Numbered from the stretch's first letter, positions 11,613 to 22,724 are shown. The stretch is DNA of 64,000 nucleotides from Aphidius gifuensis (GCF_014905175.1 NC_057789.1:22502555-22566554), one strand, 5' to 3'. Translations and numbers: made by a program. The notes: generated by a model not told the origin, from the letters alone.

Positions 11613-11762
11613 CCCTGGTGAAAAAAAATATCCCGGCATATCCTGTAATTGACCCATTAGCGGGTTATGTATCCCATCAATATCCCGCAACAACATATCG
11701 ACAGGTTATGAATCCCGCCAAAAAATTTTGGCGAGTTATTTATTCCGCCGACATACCGGAAC
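11613..11762. mobile_element. Half of a CCCTGGTG-ended word element (left half)
   Basis: It starts AA|CCCTGGTGAAAAAAAATA and contains words ATATCCCG, CGGGTTAT and GACCCATTAGCGGGTT. A sequence with the same end and the same words in inverted order ends at 17032 (..CACCAGGG|AA). The two halves would be the ends of one element split by later insertions, or two solo ends. Confidence 0.5.
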
Positions 11763-12536
11763 CCAGGTAGGAGTAAACGATTGTGCCAGGCCTGACACAA
11801 GCTTGTGCACAAGGCTCACATGCTTGTGTCTAGCTTGTGCTACAAGCTTGTGCCAAGGTTGTTAAGTGATTGGAAATGTGCCTATGTTACAAGCTAGCTT
11901 GATGACAAGCCTTGTGCCAAGGCTTGTGCCTTGGGCTTGACTCAAGCTTCCAAAAACAATTTAAAAAAAATTAAAATAAATTATTATGGTTAATCTATTA
12001 TTATTGTTAATTTAATAATTCCGACATTGTTATTTTATAATTCAGACAATTCTATTAAATGATAATAATTAAACGAAAAACTAGGGACGCGACGCGGAAT
12101 CGATCCGGGGCCTCTCACGTGGAAGTCCAATGCACTATCATGTCGACCATCGGGGTATTGATAAAAGTGGTCGTCAAAATTTTTTATATAAATAAATTCT
12201 CTCGAGACTAAACACACAGTCCTCGCGAATGCCTCACACAATAGTAAAAGCCTGATAATTTTCATTGAAAATTTATATTAAATTTATATATCTAATTACT
12301 ATAATTTTTTTTTTTTGAGTTAAATATATGCATAAGTCAAGTCTCATGTCGGGCTTGGTGAAACAATGGGCACCAGCTTGAAACAAGGCTGTATTACGAG
12401 GCTCGTGTGAGGGCGGGAAAAATCAAGGGGACAGTCTTGTGTCGAGCCTGGATTAACAAGGCTTGTCTAGTGACTGGAAAAACAGGCTTGACACAACCTT
12501 GAAATTTTTAATCTTGTGTGAGGCTTGGAACTAACG
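11763..12536. mobile_element. CCCAGGTAGGAGT-ended word element, right end lost
   Basis: It begins CCCAGGTAGGAGTAAACG right after an AA and is filled with CTTGTGCCAAGG / AAGGCTTG words in both orientations (11790-11950 and 12335-12530), with AT-rich DNA and a tRNA-like module between. The same end and words occur at 36123. The right terminus is missing; the LINE at 12537 abuts it, so one has truncated the other. Confidence 0.65.
12085..12165 (-). repeat. tRNA-like module (T2) in word element
   Basis: On the minus strand: TGGTCGACATGATAGTGCA (A-box-like), an anticodon-arm-like stretch CATTGGACTTCCACGTG, then GGATCGATTCC (B-box) and GCGTC. Its twin at 36595-36662 (plus) has nearly the same order of blocks. 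It lacks paired acceptor ends, so it is not a tRNA gene. Confidence 0.6.
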
Positions 12537-14701
12537 ATTTTTAGCATTGACGCGCGTCTTTGGTTGGTAACCATGGAATTGACATTAACGTTATTGTCCA
12601 TTATTTTGTGTTAGGTTTGAGTTGGCGTGCAGCTGGGTGTAGATGTTATTAATGTTGTTTGTATTGGTATTAATGATAGCATTTATTGTGTTAAATTTGT
12701 CTTGCATCATATTGGTAATTTCTTTTTTGAAATTGTTTATTATGTTGGTTAGTTCAATTATGATTGGTGTTGAACTTTGTATTATGTGTGTATTTTGTAA
12801 TATTTGTGAGATATTGGTGGGTATATTGTGTTTGTAGTTGGTGAATGGTGTCTGTTGATTGGAGTTGTATGCTTGGCTGTAAGTCATGTTAGGGTCGACC
12901 AGTCTTTCTATTTTACGAATCTGAATATTTTTTTGTTCATTCTTATTGTTGTTTTTGAATAAGTTTTGTTGTTTAATTTTATTTTTAATTTCTATTCGTT
13001 TAGGGCAACCACCAGAAGAGGCTGGATGACCTGTTTGTCCGCATAATACACATTTAGGTAGAATCATGTCAGTGGCATTCTGAGACTCCTCAATTTCTTG
13101 AGGGGGAGTTGTACAATTGTAAGATTTGTGACCGCGTTTCTTGCATTTGTCGCATTTGGGGAGTATCTGACATTCTTTAGGGTCATGATCCTCCCTGCAT
13201 TTGACGCATCTTTTTTCTGAGTTGCAGTTAATTGCTAAATGCCCAACTCTTTGACACCTCTTACATTGAGGAATCTCAGAATTGTTGTTTTTTTCCCAGT
13301 AGACAATTTGATGTAATAATCTGTCTATTTTTTTTAAACTATTGACATTACTGCTAGGTGTTAAATGTACAGTGTATATTGGTAGGTTGGTATTAGTTTT
13401 TTTTTGATTTTTTAGTGGTGAAATTAATGACTTTTGTAAATTCTAGATTATCTACTTTTTTCGACAGTTTTTTGAGTTCATCTAGAATTTCTTGATTATC
13501 AAAGTTGCCTGCGAGGCCTTTGAGTAATGTTGTTTTCGGTTTTATGTTTGTTGGTGTATGTGTATAAAATTGAACATTATTATGTTTAAGTGTATTATTG
13601 ATACTGTTGTAGTCATTCATCTTTTCAGTGTATAGTACGTGTTTGTTACCTTGAGCCTTAGTCGAGTAGTTGCCATGAAGTTCTTGGTTAGGTATCAGCT
13701 TGTCTTGTATCATCTTGATAGTCTCAGATGGTGCAGAATTGTGTATTAGAATTGGTGGTGGTTTCTTTGACTTGGTGCTGACCTCTGTTGGTGATTCTGG
13801 TATGCCCGAGTCGTTTAGTGTAATAAAGATATTATATCTGGCTCTGTTTCTTCTTTTGGTGTTGGTGAGTGATGGAAACTCTGATTGATTGTCGTTGTCG
13901 ATGGTTATCACAATCTGTTGGTTTGCCCCTTGGTTGGTTTCCATAAACTGGATATCTTTTTGTGGATTTGTGTGTGTAGTGGTGCATGTACATGCGATAC
14001 TAGTTTTTTTTTTGGTCCAAGATTATTATTTGTTTAAGATATTTCACAGTATCTTGGAGTTTTTGAACTTGTTTTTTGAGTGTTTCTACCTCTGTTGTTG
14101 AATTTGCCCATGCTTGGCTCGTACTAGCAAGTTCTTCTGATTTTTTATCGAATTCTGCTTTGATACTTGCAATTTCTTGTTGTAGCTTTTCATTAGATGC
14201 TTTTAGAATTTGTATTCTTTTTTGGCTGTTGTTGTTGTTAGCCATGTTGTTGTTTTTTTTTATATTCTGGGGATTCGTCCTCAAAGGAATTGTCCATGTG
14301 CTGTCTTTTGGTGTTGTAGTTGTTGTTGTTTGATATTGTATTTGTGGTATTTGTTATTGTTGGTTTTGTGTTGTTGTCACTTACATTGTCGGTAATTATT
14401 AATACATTGTTTTGGTTGTTTTTGTTTGGGCTGGATGGCCCTGCGTTCGTGTTCCACAGCAGAATGCTTGCTGAGGTTATGTCCACTGTTTGATTTTTAA
14501 TGATTGATTTGTTTATTGTTTTTGTGTTTAATTACTACACTACCCATATAATCCTGTTTTGGTTTATTGTTGTGCACTTATTAATTGTTAATATGACGTT
14601 AATTTTTTGTTGATAATTGATTGGTTTTCAGTCGACCATGCGTTTTCACCTTGTGATAATTGCTCGTGCGTGTGTTTAGCTTGCATGCCACTGGGCGACT
14701 G
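12537..14701 (-). mobile_element. Jockey-type LINE: 5' end, ORF1, start of ORF2
   Basis: The minus strand starts with CAGTCGCCCAGTGGC (from 14701), an initiator-like CAGT start as in many arthropod LINEs, then a ~215-bp leader, ORF1 (14486-12591) and an overlapping ORF2 start at 12601 that is cut off at about 12537. So this copy has its 5' end but not its 3' end, the reverse of usual 5' truncation, which points to a later deletion rather than incomplete reverse transcription. Confidence 0.7.
12591..14486 (-). pseudogene. LINE ORF1 (gag-like) with CCHC zinc knuckles, three frame breaks
   Basis: Read through three frame changes this is a ~630-residue ORF1: an Asn/Thr-rich start, a coiled-coil (ILKASNEKLQQEIASIKAEF.., about residues 100-165), a linker, then an NLPIYTVHLTP strand and zinc knuckles CKRCQRVGHLAINC, CVKCREDHDPKEC, CDKCKKRGHKSYNC, and CVLCGQTGH. 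The first two knuckles with the preceding strand are the usual Jockey-clade ORF1 arrangement (PRE_C2HC type). The C-terminus is Asn-rich. Frame breaks lie near 14240, 13995 and 13400, the last two in A-runs. The ORF1 stop overlaps the ORF2 ATG by 11 bases. It packages RNA in live elements. Confidence 0.75.
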
Positions 14702-15002
14702 AAGGCTTACCTACTCAACCATAGCAGCAATAATTAAAGACAACGAAAATTTATTCTACTTGAATATTTATCATGACAATCCGAGGATCAACCGACCCTC
14801 GGCTGATGATCGGCAAATTATAAATGGATAAAATAATATTTATAAATATAAAAAATTTAACATAAATTTCATTTGTATTAGTTTTATAGACCCCGGAATG
14901 TATTTTTATAATTTAAAAAAAAAAATTTTTTTTCTTGAAATTTTCGTTACATGAAAAAAAAAAGCAAAAGAATAACAGCAGCTTCCAATGAAATTCCGAC
15001 AT
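14702..15002. other. Spacer, no gene
   Basis: AT-rich sequence with one short GC word (CGACCCTCGGCTGATGATCGG at 14794-14814), perhaps a fragment of a word element. Nothing else seen. Confidence 0.3.
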
Positions 15003-15356
15003 ATATAAGTATATATCGAGATACAATTAGAACTTGCCGCCTTTTCGATATGATTACATCTGATTATATCTACTTAGATCTGATTATATCTACTTAGATC
15101 TAATTATATCTACTTAGATCTAATTATATCTACTTAGATCTGATGAGATCTCGTTAGATCTAATTATGTATGCTTATATATAATTAGATCATGCTGCATT
15201 TTCGATATGATTAGATCTGATTATATCTACTTATAGATCTAATTATATATAAGCATATATATAAGTAGATCTTGCTACTTTCAGATCTAATTATATCTAA
15301 TTAGATCTTATTAGATCTAATTTAATACACGTAGATCTACGCGATTTTTCCCTGGG
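15003..15356. mobile_element. CCCAGGGAAAAATCG-ended word element (left end eroded)
   Basis: The right end reads CGCGATTTTTCCCTGGG|TT. The body is a repeat of AGATCTAATTATATCTACTT; at 15061-15140 the word repeats with an exact 20-bp period, then again in looser order and reverse orientation. The end is nearly identical to that of the element at 60839-61234, whose internal word is different (GATCAAATTTGATC). Confidence 0.6.
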
Positions 15357-15486
15357 TTTGAAAAAATAAGAAACAACTCGATCTGAGTCAGCAAGTGTTT
15401 GTAACAATGAGGTTACAACTGCGGCGGTTTTTTAAAAATTAACTTTATCATATCAGTTCGCCGACAATTAGTTTAAAATGTAAATA

Positions 15487-16299
15487 CCGTGGTGGCACCA
15501 GTACTCGGATACACCCTAGTAGTCGGACACTTGGCTGTTATTCAGTAATTATGCCGATAGTTTTTATTTTAAAATTCAAACAATTTTTTAAAATATTTCT
15601 ACGTCTCATATTCTTTAATTTAAACAGACGGTTTTTTTTTTTATAAATAATAGAAATATTTTTAAATAAATATTAAAAGTAGAATAAAATTATGTGACAC
15701 TCAAACAGCTTCAGAGGGCACTGTGAGTAGTCGTCGTCGAGTGATTGCTACTAATTAAACCATCAATTTATGCGTCTATCAAATATAATTAATTTTTGTG
15801 TTTGATACCAATTTCCGTAAAAATGTTTGAATTTTCCGATTAGATAAAAAAAAATTTTTGATAAAAATTTTATAAATATAAATAATAAAGTCCGACTACT
15901 GGGGTCCTTTTATTTCATCAAATTTTATCTGGGACCAGTATCCGGACACTAATAACAACTAGTAAAACTGACAGCATTATCAAACATAACCTAAATTTGT
16001 TTGACGTTGATATTTTTTTGCCTGTCTAGAAACTGGTACCCTAACGTGGCTAACGTGTGCAACAACTGGTTCTCATATATTTTAGATGTCCGGATACTGG
16101 GGAAATTGAAAAATTTTTTAATTAATTAAATTTTCACTGAATTTATAATTGATACGAGTTTTTTTTTTTTTTAATAAAAGGTATTATTATGAAGAATTTA
16201 AAAATAATAATGATTTTTTTTTTTTTTTTTAAATATATTTTTTATAGTTTAAATAGTTTAAATTACGTCTCTACCGTCCGAGTACTGGTGCCACCACGG
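15487..16299. mobile_element. TA-bounded inverted-repeat element, 813 bp
   Basis: The terminal repeats are 23 bp and nearly perfect (CCGTGGTGGCACCAGTACTC..; inverse ending at 16299), each flanked by TA (15485-15486 and 16300-16301). Shorter copies of the word CCAGTAYYCGGACAC recur inside at 15518, 15890 and 15935. A two-base TA duplication is the Tc1/mariner signature. No coding capacity. Confidence 0.7.
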
Positions 16300-16352
16300 T
16301 ATGGTAAAAAATTAATTTCATTACAATTAATAAATGTATTTTTATTTTATAG

Positions 16353-16552
16353 CTGTGATTGAATTCAATCAAAAAACTTTCAACGACTGCCTTGGCACTT
16401 GGTGCTGAACGTACTCATAGTGAGTTGATGCCTTTTTTGACAGAGAAAAATTTATGATGGAGATAAAGTTTTATTGGTACTCACTAAACAACTAGGTACA
16501 TTCACACCAGTCATCACTTGTAGGTGGACCTGATCATGTTTATTGTTCATTG
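16353..16552 (+). pseudogene. Decayed exon of PP2A scaffold subunit A (PR65)
   Basis: After a good acceptor (TATTTTATAG) the frame reads LNSIKKLSTTALALGAERTH and SELMPFLTE; it continues in another frame with IYDGDKVLLVLTKQLGTFTP and, after a further shift, VGGPDHVYCSL, ending exactly at a TTG|GTAAGT donor. This is the first HEAT-repeat region of the 65-kDa A subunit of protein phosphatase 2A. There is an Arg-to-stop TGA at codon 2 and two frame changes. Because both splice sites remain, this is a piece of duplicated genomic DNA, not a processed copy. No neighbouring PP2A exon was found. Confidence 0.8.
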
Positions 16553-16904
16553 GTAAGTGCTTGAAAAAAAAATATAATTATTTCAATTGACTTTTAACAA
16601 TTTAACATGATTGATTAGGCTACAGCTTGATTTATTATTCAAAAATTAAGCAAAATATAAGCAAATATAAGCAAACTTTAGATTTGTTTTTCACATGTTT
16701 CAATATAAAAACTATTATCCTCACTTCAACATTAATTTAGATTTTTTATCCTAAAGACAGTATTAGGTACAGTTATCAGAAGCTCAAAATGAAAGCAAGT
16801 TGTGAAAAAAAAAATATTTTGATCTTCTCAACTCTTAAGCATATCCTTTCACAGAAGGAACTGATCAGAAGCTAATATATTTTCTTGAACAATTATCTTC
16901 AGAT

Positions 16905-17032
16905 ATATATAAATCTATAACCCGCTAACATCCCACCAAGAATTATTGGGTGTTACAATATATTGTGGGGGGGAAATTTGCGGGTTAATTGGGTCAATTA
17001 CGGGATATGGCGGGATATTTTTTCCACCAGGG
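16905..17032. mobile_element. Half of a CCCTGGTGG-ended word element (right half)
   Basis: Its end GATATTTTTTCCACCAGGG|AA is the inverse of the start at 11613, and its interior (GGGTCAATTACGGGATATGG) is the inverse of the first half's interior. AA flanks both outer ends. Confidence 0.55.
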
Positions 17033-17084
17033 AATACTGACAGATGTATTATATAGAACCATCAAAATATATATTAATTGATCA

Positions 17085-17632
17085 ACCCTTGATCGTGTTT
17101 GGATTAAGTTGGCCTCGTTAACGATAGATTAAGGTTTTCGTGATCCCATCTTGATCAAGATGATCTCCAAAAAAATACCAGTAACGAAATATATAACAAT
17201 AGATCAATTCTTAATCAAATTTGGATCAGGCTGGCCTTATTAAGGATAAGTTAACGTTTCCTTGGTCCAATCTTGATCAAGATGATCTTGAAAAAAGTAC
17301 AAGTACCAAAATGTATCTTGATTGATTAATTCTTGATCAATTTTTAATCAGGCTGGCCTTAATAAGGATGAGTTATGGTTTCCTTGATCCTATCTTGATC
17401 AATATGATCTTGAAAAAATACAATTACCGTAATGTATCTTGATTGATCAATTCTTGATCAGGCGGGCTTTAATACGGATGAGTTAAGGTATCCTTGACCC
17501 AATCTTGATCATGCATCTTGATCAAATCTTGATCAAATTTTGATCAGGCTTTTCGTGTTAAGGGAACATTGATCAAATCTTGATCAAGACTTGAAGTGAA
17601 ATCAGGCCAGCCTGACCAGATTTCCACTTGGG
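17085..17632. mobile_element. CCCAAGTGGAAATC-ended word element with 122-bp tandem units
   Basis: The right end reads CAGATTTCCACTTGGG|TA. The word CTTGATCAAGATGATC and relatives repeat throughout. A longer unit repeats with a 122-bp period: the anchor ATGATCT lies at 17160, 17282 and 17404. The left end is eroded near 17085. No coding frame. Confidence 0.65.
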
Positions 17633-17962
17633 TATATTGTAAGAGAACTAAAATTGATAAATAAATAATTTTAGGCCAAGGTTTTTATAAATAAATAACA
17701 AGTTTTAGGATGAAATAATGAATTAATAATCTTTAGTATTTATTTATATTTGGGTAAATTTAATCTCGAAATTTTCCCACACTGAATTCATACACACACA
17801 TACATACTCGTCGACCTGTTGATGTAATTTCTGTTGATGTAATTTCTGATGGTGTTGATGATAATTTTATTTTACACTGGCCAGTGTTTGATTTTTTCAT
17901 AATATAAAATTTTGATGTTGCCTCACTTTAATTTATAATATCACTTTTATTGTCTGTAATTT

Positions 17963-18387
17963 ATATCTCAACAAAAAAAAAAAACAAGTTTTTTTTACAA
18001 AAAAAGTGTCAAGTATTCGAAATTGTCACTTATAATTGTGTGTATATTAATTAAGATGTGATACCAGAAAGACAAGAAAGAAATATATTTTTGACGTTGT
18101 AATTAAGTCAGAACTATTGAAAAAAAAAAATTTTAAACTTGACCCCACCTGATGTAAAATATATGTCTATTAAATTCTGAAATTTTATTTGGGAAAAACC
18201 AGGTGGGGTCAAGTTTAAAAATTTTTTTTTTCAATAGTTCAGACTTAATTACAACGTCAAAAATATATTTCTTTCTTGTCTTTCTGGTATCACATCTTAA
18301 TTAATATACACACAATTATAAGTGACAATTTCGAATACTTGACACTTTTTTTGTAAAAAAAACTTGTTTTTTTTTTTGTTGAGATAT
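17963..18387. mobile_element. Near-perfect foldback palindrome, 188-bp arms
   Basis: Arms 17963-18150 and 18201-18387 are reverse complements with only a handful of differences, mainly in homopolymer length; the 50-bp loop is single-copy. Such a sequence forms a cruciform or, if transcribed, a long hairpin RNA. Near-identity means a recent origin or ongoing arm conversion. No target duplication was identified. Confidence 0.7.
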
Positions 18388-19424
18388 CACATCTTTTTGT
18401 AGAGTAAACAATTTATTTATGCTGTCAAATTAGTTTAGAGGTTATGTCATGCATACAAACAAATAATAACATACTGCAGTGCAGCCAAAATAGAAACACT
18501 AAAAAAAGAGAAGAGAAGTAATTGTAAAGTTTTACCAACTGAACGGAAGAAATCTGGTCGATTTGATAAAAACGCAAAGACCGTAAATATCAATTATGCT
18601 TTAAGGTTGCTTCCAAGTCCCATCGCCGTACCAATATTTATGCCACGAAGGGCACGTATATTAATAACGCTATTTTTTATTCCCGTGTCCTGAAATTTGT
18701 GTGGCGCCGCTGATGAAAAAACCAAGTTCTTTAGTAGTATGTGTGTGCGCGGCAACACACTAGCAAACAAAGTTTACGTCGTACGCCAAAACCATGCTTG
18801 TGATCATGTCGGTGTGCCGCGGATCTAGCAAAATTTAGAAGTTTAAAAGTTAAATATTTATTAAAAAAAAAAGAAGAAAAAATTAAAATAATTATCAAAA
18901 TTTTGTCTTGTCCAGGGCTACAATCTGATAGTAAATGTACAGTTTTGAATCAACCCGAGTGGAAATTTCAGTCCGATTCGGATCCAGGACGGATCCGGTT
19001 TACCTGATTACAAATCCGAATCGGATCAGGCTGGCCGGATCCGATTCGGACTGAAAATGTAACGCCGGCTAGGCTCCGAATCGGATCCGGTGAACCGGAT
19101 CCGGTTACAATAAGGACACCGTGGCTAAATCGGATACCAAATTATGTATCCGAAATTACATTTAAATCGGATCCGATTTTACATCTAAAACGGATCCGAT
19201 TTTACATTCAAATCGGATCCGATTTTACATTCAAATCGGATCCGATTTTACATCCAAATCGGATCCGATTTTATATTTAAACCGGATCCAAATTTTGTTT
19301 TAAAAAAATTTTGATTTCAAAAAAAAAAAAATATTTTTGCTTTTTTCAATTATTTTTTTTAACAATCATTATTAACAATATTTTTATCTTAGAAAATTCA
19401 ACCTAAACTAAACTAAAATTCCGG

Positions 19425-19500
19425 ATTTTGCGGGGATCGATCTCGGGGCTATTCTGTTCAAAGTCGGCAACTCTATCCTATTGACCACGGCGGCGTACGT
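19425..19500 (-). repeat. tRNA-like module (T3) in word element
   Basis: Minus strand: GCCGCCGTGGTCAATAGGAT (A-box region), ... GAACAGAATAGCCCCGA, GATCGATCCCCGC (B-box region). The GCCGCCGTGG start is shared with T8 and, loosely, with T12. It is not a complete cloverleaf. Confidence 0.6.
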
Positions 19501-19737
19501 GGAATCCATAAAATCAAAAGTCCTTTACAAGTGTAGAAAGTTATTTCAAAATTACAATAGAAAAACTTGATATGATTAATACTATATATATGCAACAATG
19601 TATTTATTATTATCAAAAAATAAAATGACATTCTGAAATTAATTTTTTTTTTTTTTTTTTCAAATACTTCTAAGTTGGATCCGTTTCAAATCAGGGAAAC
19701 CGGATCCGGCTTACCTTAGCCAAGCCTGACCGAATCC

Positions 19738-20460
19738 GGAAGTTAACTTTGACAAAAAAAACAAACTTCAATTAAAGTCCGGCATTCCAGATCCGATTCG
19801 GATCAGGATAGAGTAAGGAAAACCGGATCCGGTTAGCCTTAGCCAAACCTGACTAAACCCGGAGATAACTTTGAAAAAAAAAATCAAGTCCGATTAAAGT
19901 CCGGCAATCTGGATCCGATTCGGATCAGGAAAGAGTAAGGGAAGCCGGATCCGGTTAGCCTTAGCCAAACCTGACTGAACCCAGAGATAACTTTGAAAAA
20001 AAAAAATAAGGTCCGATTAAAGTCCGGCATTCCGGATCCGATTCGGATCAGGATAGAGTAAGGAAAACCAGATCCGGTTAGCCTTAGCCAAACCTGACCG
20101 AACCCGGAGATAACTTTGAAAAAAAAAATAAAGTCCGATTAAAGTCCGGCAATCTGGATCCGATTCGGATCAGGAAAGAGTAAGGAAAGCCGGATCCGGT
20201 TAGCCTTAGCCAAACCTGACTGAACCCGGAGATAACTTTGAAAAAAAAAATAAGGTCCGATTAAAGTCCGGCAATCTGGATCTGGATCAGGATAGAGTAA
20301 GGAAAACCGGATCCGGTTAGCCTTAGCCAAACCTGACTAAACCCGGAGATAACTTTGAAAAAAAAAATAAAGTCCGATTAAAGTCCGGCAATCTGGATCC
20401 GATTCGGATCAGGTAAGAGTGAGGAAAGCCGGATCCGGTTAGCCTTAGCCATAACGGATC
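19738..20460. repeat. Tandem array, six units of ~122 bp
   Basis: The anchor AACTTT occurs at 19745, 19867, 19989, 20112, 20234 and 20351, spacing 122, 122, 123, 122, 117. Each unit carries GGATCCGATTCGGATCAGG, an AGAGTAAGG segment, CCGGATCCGGTTAGCC, and an A-run followed by RGTCCGATTAAAGTCCGGC. Confidence 0.85.
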
Positions 20461-21039
20461 CGAAAAGGGTCAGGAAACCCGGATCCGGATTACCTTAGCC
20501 ATACTGGATCCGATTCGGATCAGGATCCGGCCAAGCCGGATTCAATTTCCACTCGGGAACATAAAAAAAAGTTATTTGTAAAAACATGAGGTAACGCGTA
20601 TACCTTGTGTGTTAAAGTTGTCAACTTTGACAGTAAATATCTCGAAAAAAGCAAACAAGAAAAAATTCAAAAAAAAATTCACAATATAGATAATTATTTC
20701 ATTTAGAAAATAAGCCAAAAAAATCGAAAGTCTATCAATAATTCAGATATGAATACGCAATGAAAAAATCTGATTTTTTTTTTAAAAAAAAGCTTGACAT
20801 CGATTTATGGGATCATTACCAAACCTCAACATCCTCATTCAACTCTGTCATATTTTAATTAAATTTCTAAAAGATTTGAGACGGAAGGGGACAAAATATT
20901 TGATGTATAATAAGGCACGGAAGTAGTAGTTAATCTCGTCTCACACATATTCTCATCAACACATATATATTTCTTTCTCATACTTGTTTTGAGGCACTAC
21001 CGTGGCTCTTGATTGCCTGTGGTACTTTTTCACTATGAA

Positions 21040-21603
21040 CAGAGCCGGGAAGTTCGTCTGTTATTTCAGCTTGCCGTAAATACCATGGCAACATGGTGAA
21101 ATATAGTTTTAAAAAAAGACGATCTGAACCTCGTACATGGAAAAAATGGCCTCAAAAAATGGCCCTATTTTTTTTGGCCTCTTAAAAATGGCCCTTTAAA
21201 ATGGCCTTATATTTTTGGCCTCTTAAAAATGGCCTTAAAAAATGGCCTTATTTTTTTGGCCTCTTAAAAATGGCCTCAAAAAATGGCTTTATTTTTTTTT
21301 TGGCTCCTTAAAAATGGCTTTAAAAAATGGCCTCTTTGGTTTTTGGCCTCTTTTGGCCAATTTTTGAGGCCATTTTTAAGAGGCCAAAAAAATAAGGCCA
21401 TTTTTTAAGGCCATTTTTAAGAGGCCAAAAATATAAGGCCATTTTAAAGGGCCATTTTTAAGAGGCCAAAAAAAATAAGGCCATTTTTTGAGGCCATTTT
21501 TTCCATGTACGAGGTTCAGATCGTCTTTTTTTAAAACTATATTTCACCATGTTGCCATGGTATTTACGGCAAGCTGAAATAACAGACGAACTTCCCGGCT
21601 CTG
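21040..21603. mobile_element. hAT-like foldback MITE, 564 bp
   Basis: Ends CAGAGCCGGGAAGTTCG / inverse; perfect 8-bp duplication ACTATGAA (21032-21039 and 21604-21611). The whole element is a palindrome centred near 21321; the interior is made of the word AATGGCCTYAAAAAATGGCC and its inverse. 8-bp duplications and CAG-start ends are typical of hAT. Confidence 0.85.
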
Positions 21604-21631
21604 ACTATGAATTATGTTGGTATATGTATAT

Positions 21632-22382
21632 TAGACCTGTCCAAAAAAAAAAAAATTTTTATTTTTGTACCCTCCTGAGGTCTAAATTTGTTCTTTATGA
21701 TGACACAAAAAAAAAAATTTTTAGGATTTTTTCGCTCGTTCAGGTTTTATTTCCATTTTGCATCTGACTTTGCATATCTCTCAGTCAGTTTTAATCCTAG
21801 AGAGTTGATGTTAGTCTCATTTTTTAGCTCATGAAAATACCTTTAAATTGTCACTGTACATTTTTTTGTACTGTTAATAGTTTTGTTTCAAGAAAACCTC
21901 AAAAATCATGACTTCATAGGTATATGCAATTTAACTTGTAAACGTATTTTATTATTATTATTAGTAGGATAAGTATTATTATTCGTAAGTATAAAATTGT
22001 TGAGCTTGATAGAGAAAAAAATTTTTATGTTAAATAAAATATGTTTAGCAGTTAAATTGCAAACCATGATTTTCAAGCTTTTTTTGAGACGAAAAAAAAA
22101 AAACAGTACAAAAAAAATGTACAGTGACAATTTGAAGGTATTTTCATAAGCTACAAAATGAGACTAATATCAACTTTCTAGGATTAAAACTGACTGAGTT
22201 ATGCAAAGTCAAAGATATACAGCCATACGCGCGCGTGTTAATCAAATGGGAAATACAAAAATCGGATGAGCAGGCTCAAAAAAAATCCTAAAAAAAAAAT
22301 TTTTTTTTTGTGTCATCATAAAGAACAAATTTAGACCTCAGGAGGGTACAAAAAAAAAATTCTTTTTTTTTGGACAGGTCTA
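21632..22382. mobile_element. hAT-like foldback MITE, 751 bp
   Basis: Ends TAGACCTGTCCAAAAAAA / inverse; perfect 8-bp duplication ATGTATAT (21624-21631 and 22383-22390). Arms of ~280 bp are inverted with moderate divergence. It sits 20 bp from the previous hAT-like element. No coding frame. Confidence 0.85.
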
Positions 22383-22479
22383 ATGTATATATATATATAT
22401 TCGCTGTAAATAATAACAATAATAATAATATTAAGATATATTATTATTGCAATGGCAACGTATGTGTAAGACCTGGTCA

Positions 22480-22724
22480 CGATGGCTCGCTGTATGGTTC
22501 GCGTTAGACGGCGGTCAGGGCCTTATAACTATTTTCACTTGATACAATATGATGATTTCAATAATTAGTTATAAAAAATTCAACTGATTAACATAAGATT
22601 ATACCAACATCAATAATTATATCATCGTATTCAGAATAAAAAGACTTAACTGTGTACATACAAAATTTTAGAACATTTTCATTATATTTTAAAATAACAT
22701 AGACTTGCTGCATAACCTCCTTAA
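22480..22724. mobile_element. TTAA-family fragment (GGAGGTTATGCA end)
   Basis: The end TGCATAACCTCC|TTAA (22721-22724) and the preceding ~220 bp match, in inverse orientation, the left part of the element at 37158-37672. The other end is lost. Confidence 0.6.

Larger units (their letters stand above)
18954..20557. mobile_element. CCCGAGTGGAAATT word element, 1604 bp, AA duplication
   Basis: The ends CCCGAGTGGAAATTTCAG and ATTGAATTTCCACTCGGG are inverted, each flanked by AA. The paralogous empty site at 39.77 kb has a single AA at this point. The body is packed with GGATCCGATTCGGATC words; the right half is a tandem array (see 19738-20460) and the middle holds a tRNA-like module. No coding frame of substance. 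Confidence 0.8.
18597..20760. mobile_element. TTAA-family element (AAGGTTGMTTCC end) split by insertion
   Basis: 18597-18953 plus 20558-20760 together match, in inverse orientation, the intact copy at 39564-40112 (shared tracts such as GTCCCATCGCCGTACCAATA and GGTAACGCGTATACCTTGTG). The inserted 1604 bp is the word element at 18954-20557. The outer right end is eroded after CAATAATTCAGATAT. Confidence 0.75.

Noticed and set aside
12643..14395. Plus-strand hydrophobic frames that look like membrane proteins
   Set aside because: They are antisense to Asn/Thr-rich ORF1 codons (AAY/ACN read as GTT/TTG), which gives false Val/Leu-rich segments.
20139..20330. A frame with repeated ANRIR/PDPD motifs
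   Set aside because: A direct translation of the ~122-bp tandem unit; not a protein-coding gene.
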